This document shows, in pieces, positions 42,947 to 45,842 of a DNA stretch of 45,842 bases. Below the pieces are notes generated by a model. That model was not told where the DNA came from. It saw nothing but the letters and a program-made list of their open reading frames with translations, and did not search any database. The stretch comes from Saprospiraceae bacterium (GTDB lineage Bacteria > Bacteroidota > Bacteroidia > Chitinophagales > Saprospiraceae), in contig JAKVCU010000056.1 in the NCBI GenBank assembly GCA_022448955.1, forward strand, positions 11,154 to 56,995, written 5' to 3'. How positions within the stretch are numbered: position 1 is the first letter of the stretch; the number at the start of each line of letters is the position of its first letter. A program made the translations under genes and the position numbers.

Positions 42947-43064
42947 CATCAGAATATTGATTTTTGAAGCGTATTTTTTATTGGCATCACCAAGAGGGTG
43001 AAGAAAGTATCACTTTTTTGTATAAATTATTGTTGTTCTGGAATGATTTTGTCCACGATTTTGT

Positions 43065-43072
43065 TAAATTTG
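43065..43072 (+). promoter_or_regulatory. -7 box for the S24 regulator
   Basis: TAAATTTG matches TAnnTTTG and ends 27 bases before ATG 43100. A TTTG lies only 13 bases upstream, shorter than normal spacing. It supports a start at 43100 or 43106 rather than the upstream in-frame ATG 42998. Confidence 0.4.
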
Positions 43073-43105
43073 TCTAGATACCTTGATTTAAAGATCTTTA
43101 TGCCA

Positions 43106-43945
43106 ATGAATAGTATTGTTACTCAGCGATTTATAAAATGCCATGACAAACTGAGAGGAGAAAATAGAGTGCGTTCCAGCCGACAGTTTGCTTTATCATT
43201 GGATTACTTACCTCAAAGTTTAAGCGAAATCCTTAAAGGCAGGAGAGATGTAACCATCGAATTGTTGAGAAAAGCAGTTGAGTTGTATAAGATCAATCCT
43301 GTTTATATCTATACAGGAGAAGGCCCGATGTTTATGACAGAGGAAGACCATAAAAGCTTCCGAGTTTTGACTATCGTTACGAATTCGCAAGATGACGAAC
43401 GTATCGTACACGTCCCCATTCCTGCTCAAGCAGGTTATGCCAATGATCTCACAGATCCTACTTTTATTCAAGATTTACCGACTTTCACATTACCGGATTA
43501 TAAATATAAGGTTGGTACACATCGTTCATTTGATGTAGCAGGTGATAGTATGGAGCCAACCCTTTTTGAGGGAGATAAAGTCGTTTGTAGTTTTTTGGAA
43601 CCCACGCTTTGGGAAAATTCAATCAAAGACAATTACGTTTATGTGATCGTGACGAGAGGCGACGTTGTTGTAAAGCGGGTTAATAATCGTTTAAGAACAG
43701 ACAAGCAACTAGCACTTATTTCTGATAATAGTTTTTACGAAAGTTATCATGTAAATATTGGTGATATTCGCGAGATTTGGTACGTACGTGCTAAGGTAAG
43801 TCCTTTTTTGCCGTCTCCACAAAATATCAAAACCTATCTTGCAGAGGAAATGAAGGATTTAAAACAGACGATCAAAGAGCAAACTCGCTTAATAGAAAAC
43901 TTGAATACAACAGTCGAAAAATTGCTTGATAATAGCACAAAATAA
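43106..43945 (+). CDS. HTH - S24 peptidase transcriptional regulator (LexA/CI-like)
   Basis: 279 residues from ATG 43106; ATG 43100 is equally possible. The N-terminus is a helix-turn-helix domain (about 5-65: SRQFALSLDYLPQSLSEILKG). The C-terminal S24 domain has the self-cleavage dyad S148 (VAGDSMEPT) and K190 (DVVVKRV). A possible cleavage site is AQAGYAN (A109-G110). The HTH is XRE-like rather than the winged helix of true LexA, so this is a CI/HdiR-type repressor candidate. A short C-terminal coiled coil (KDLKQTIKEQTRLIENLN) is unusual. It likely responds to DNA damage or another stress through RecA-promoted cleavage, as known for the family. The next gene follows after 21 bases. Confidence 0.88.
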   Translation: MNSIVTQRFIKCHDKLRGENRVRSSRQFALSLDYLPQSLSEILKGRRDVTIELLRKAVELYKINPVYIYTGEGPMFMTEEDHKSFRVLTIVTNSQDDERIVHVPIPAQAGYANDLTDPTFIQDLPTFTLPDYKYKVGTHRSFDVAGDSMEPTLFEGDKVVCSFLEPTLWENSIKDNYVYVIVTRGDVVVKRVNNRLRTDKQLALISDNSFYESYHVNIGDIREIWYVRAKVSPFLPSPQNIKTYLAEEMKDLKQTIKEQTRLIENLNTTVEKLLDNSTK

Positions 43946-43966
43946 ATCATCTTTCAGCAAAAACAA

Positions 43967-44197
43967 ATGGCCAAAATAAAGATTAAAGGAAAAGTTAGTT
44001 TTCAAAATCTGGGTACTGGATTTTATGGTATCATTGACCATAAAGGGAATGAATGGCGTCCGGTCCGTATGCCCGAACAATTAAAATACGATGGAAAAGA
44101 AGTAGAAATAGTAGCAAAAGAAGTAGAGGAAGGAATGTCGATCTTCATGTGGGGGACCCCAGTGCAGATTATTTCATTTAAGACGATGATGCCGTAG
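43967..44197 (+). CDS. Small conserved-looking protein of unknown function
   Basis: 76 residues, no recognised family. The pattern of short strands (IKIKGKVSFQ, GFYGIIDHKGNEWRPV, KEVEIVAKEVE, VQIISFK) suggests a small beta-barrel, possibly OB-like. It lies 21 bases after the S24 regulator on the same strand and is probably co-transcribed with it. Its codon content looks coding and a terminator follows. Confidence 0.65.
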   Translation: MAKIKIKGKVSFQNLGTGFYGIIDHKGNEWRPVRMPEQLKYDGKEVEIVAKEVEEGMSIFMWGTPVQIISFKTMMP

Positions 44198-44226
44198 AGA
44201 ATTCTTATTTTCTAAGGTCATAATAG

Positions 44227-44268
44227 TAATGGTGTAATGATTAATTTAAGTCATTACACCATTATGAT
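44227..44268 (+). terminator. Bidirectional terminator after the S24 regulator operon
   Basis: A perfect 14-bp stem TAATGGTGTAATGA/TCATTACACCATTA (44227-44240, 44251-44264) with a 10-base loop, followed by TGATTTT. It lies between convergent genes. Its GTGTAAT/ATTACAC core recurs at 14817-14856. Confidence 0.75.
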
Positions 44269-44269
44269 T

Positions 44270-44488
44270 TTAACCATTGGCCAGCTGAATTTTGTTAAGT
44301 CTAGTATAGCCATATAAAGAGAGTAAAGAACCAAAGACTAATGTTACCCAATTTAGTAATCTCCAGTCAGTAAATAATGATTTACTATCGATTAGATAAA
44401 TGACTGCATGGAATAAGCCATTCAATAAGAATAATACTCCAATGATCGTAAGTAATAAATAAAAAGTATCAGAAATTTTCATATTCAT
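44270..44488 (-). CDS. Small two-helix membrane protein
   Basis: 72 residues with two hydrophobic helices (about 8-33 and 44-62). No family recognised. The start may be ATG 44488 or 44482. It stands between the S24 operon and the biotin carboxylase gene; a shared transcript with the latter is possible because both lie on the minus strand, 57 bases apart. Confidence 0.6.
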   Translation of the reverse strand: MNMKISDTFYLLLTIIGVLFLLNGLFHAVIYLIDSKSLFTDWRLLNWVTLVFGSLLSLYGYTRLNKIQLANG

Positions 44489-44545
44489 TGAATTGTATTT
44501 TATTCAAGAATGAATATGTTTTTCTATTGATTTGACATCTCATTG

Positions 44546-45842
44546 TCATCTTTCATTCCAACTGCTTTCTTCCACTTGAGGTACTTTTAAAATACCTTTA
44601 TGTTCTAAGTATATTTTTAAAGCTAATTGCGCAGCAATTTTAGCTTCTGCTTGGTTTTCTTTTTGTAACTCTTCTGCTGTGTAGTATTTTTTGACAAAGT
44701 GAGTATCAAAATTGCCTGAAGTAAAGGCTTCATGTTGGCAGACGAATTTTCCGAAAGAAAGAGTGGTTGATACACCTTCTATATCATAATCTTCAATGGC
44801 TTTTAGCATATTGCTAATGGCAGCTGCCCTATTTTCGCCATAGGTAATCAATTTAGCGATCATTGGATCGTAGTAAATTGGAATATCCATGTCTTCATCA
44901 TAACCATCATCTAAACGAATAAAATCACCCTTAGGTCTTTTGTAACGGTTTAAATTTCCGATACTTGGAAGGAAGTTGTTGAGGGGGTCTTCTGCATAAA
45001 CCCTTAGCTCTAGTGCGTGACCATTGATCGTTAGGTCGTCTTGTGAGAAGCTTAGTTTTTCCCCTCTTGCGATTTTTATCTGCTCTTCTACTAAGTCGAT
45101 CCCAGTAATCAGTTCGGTCACTGGATGTTCTACTTGCAGGCGTGTATTCATTTCTAGGAAGTAGTAATTTTTGTTTTCGTCTAACAAAAACTCTACTGTT
45201 CCGGCCCCAACATAATCGCATGCTTTGGCGACGTTCACGGCATCTTTACCCATTGCTGCGCGAATTTCTGGCGTAAGCACAATTGAAGGAGCTTCTTCTA
45301 CTACTTTCTGGTGACGACGTTGGACGCTGCATTCTCTTTCAAAGAGGTGAACTACATTTCCGTACTGATCCGCTAGGACTTGGATCTCGATATGTCGTGG
45401 GCTTCCAACGTATTTTTCAATAAAAACAGATCCATCACCAAATGCAGAAACAGCTTCACTCACTGCTCTCTCCATTTGTGATTCAAATTCACCAACTGAC
45501 GCTACAATACGCATTCCTTTTCCACCTCCACCAGCAGACGCTTTGATTAAGATAGGGAAGCCGATATCTTGAGCTACTTTTTTAGCAGCAGCTACATCTG
45601 TAATTGCTTGATCTAAGCCAGGCACCATTGGAATATCATAAGCTTTTACTGCATCTTTAGCAGCCAGTTTGCTACCCATCACTTCAATGGCATGAGGTCG
45701 AGGGCCAATAAAAATAAGGCCAGCATCTGTCACTGCTTTCGCAAAAGCTGCATTTTCACTTAAGAAGCCATAGCCTGGGTGGATGCCATCTACTTGTAAT
45801 GATTGGGCAACTTCTATAATTTTATCACCAAGAAGATAGGAT
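44546..45842 (-). CDS. accC: Biotin carboxylase subunit of an acyl-CoA carboxylase (5' end outside window)
   Basis: A partial gene of about 432 codons whose N-terminus lies beyond the right edge; the frame continues unbroken past 45733 with DGIHPGYGFLSEN. It carries the ATP-grasp glycine loop KASAGGGGKGMRIV, the HLFERECSVQRRHQKVVEEAPS block, and FLEMNTRLQVEHPVTE, which are diagnostic of biotin carboxylases. The enzyme carboxylates biotin on a carrier protein using ATP and bicarbonate. A C-terminal tail after FVKKYYTAEEL goes beyond the minimal AccC core, so it could serve acetyl-CoA, propionyl-CoA or another acyl-CoA carboxylase. The partner subunits are not in the window. Confidence 0.93.
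   Translation of the reverse strand, partial: SYLLGDKIIEVAQSLQVDGIHPGYGFLSENAAFAKAVTDAGLIFIGPRPHAIEVMGSKLAAKDAVKAYDIPMVPGLDQAITDVAAAKKVAQDIGFPILIKASAGGGGKGMRIVASVGEFESQMERAVSEAVSAFGDGSVFIEKYVGSPRHIEIQVLADQYGNVVHLFERECSVQRRHQKVVEEAPSIVLTPEIRAAMGKDAVNVAKACDYVGAGTVEFLLDENKNYYFLEMNTRLQVEHPVTELITGIDLVEEQIKIARGEKLSFSQDDLTINGHALELRVYAEDPLNNFLPSIGNLNRYKRPKGDFIRLDDGYDEDMDIPIYYDPMIAKLITYGENRAAAISNMLKAIEDYDIEGVSTTLSFGKFVCQHEAFTSGNFDTHFVKKYYTAEELQKENQAEAKIAAQLALKIYLEHKGILKVPQVEESSWNER

Overview
The window looks like chromosomal DNA of a Bacteroidota bacterium. The evidence is AT-rich DNA, weak Shine-Dalgarno signals, several promoter boxes of the Bacteroidota type (TAnnTTTG), secreted proteins ending in type IX secretion (T9SS) sorting domains, an epimerase-type threonine dehydrogenase, a DASH cryptochrome and Omp28-like proteins. 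A Saprospiria-like lineage is a guess only; there is no rRNA or other decisive marker. No transposase, integrase, phage gene or CRISPR array was seen.

Layout. 0.1-0.5 kb: tRNA-Leu and tRNA-Gly on the minus strand with terminators and one good promoter. 1.0-4.7 kb: a probable inositol-use cluster (SSS sodium symporter, myo-inositol oxygenase, IolG-like dehydrogenase). 4.8-7.9 kb: polyphosphate kinase and a DUF72 protein on the minus strand. 8.0-14.8 kb: a biotin operon, bioF-bioD-bioA-ketoacyl synthase-membrane protein-bioB-SanA-like, packed with overlapping ends and carrying no bioC or bioH. 15-19 kb: tpiA, a UbiA-like membrane protein with a problematic start, an M42 peptidase, pyrE and a Nudix hydrolase. 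19.1-21.6 kb: a long gene-free leader, a small secreted protein, two small membrane proteins, GC-rich palindromic repeats and the rescue factor arfB. 21.7-26.6 kb: DASH cryptochrome, then mltG, a dynamin-like GTPase and a WbqC-family gene on the minus strand. 26.6-29.8 kb: an Uma2 endonuclease-like gene bracketed by two copies of a hairpin repeat, then kbl and tdh, which turn threonine into glycine.

30.0-41.6 kb is a cell-surface region. It holds a stand-alone HsdR-N nuclease domain, a choice-of-anchor-J protein, a CBM6-GH16 glucanase, a three-gene operon of the kind best known from Planctomycetes (PSCyt1/DUF1549/DUF1553, DUF1501, and DUF2231-cytochrome-leucine-rich repeat), a DUF1028 protein and an Omp28-like protein. 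Four of these carry T9SS sorting domains. 41.6-45.8 kb: tilS, an HTH-S24 regulator with a small companion gene, a small membrane protein, and a biotin carboxylase that runs off the right edge.

The biotin operon and the biotin carboxylase are functionally linked because biotin is the carboxylase cofactor. The observations most worth following are the repeat pair around the Uma2 gene, the planctomycete-style operon, the ketoacyl synthase inside a biotin operon without bioC/bioH, and the oxygenase-based inositol cluster. None of these is proved novel from sequence alone.
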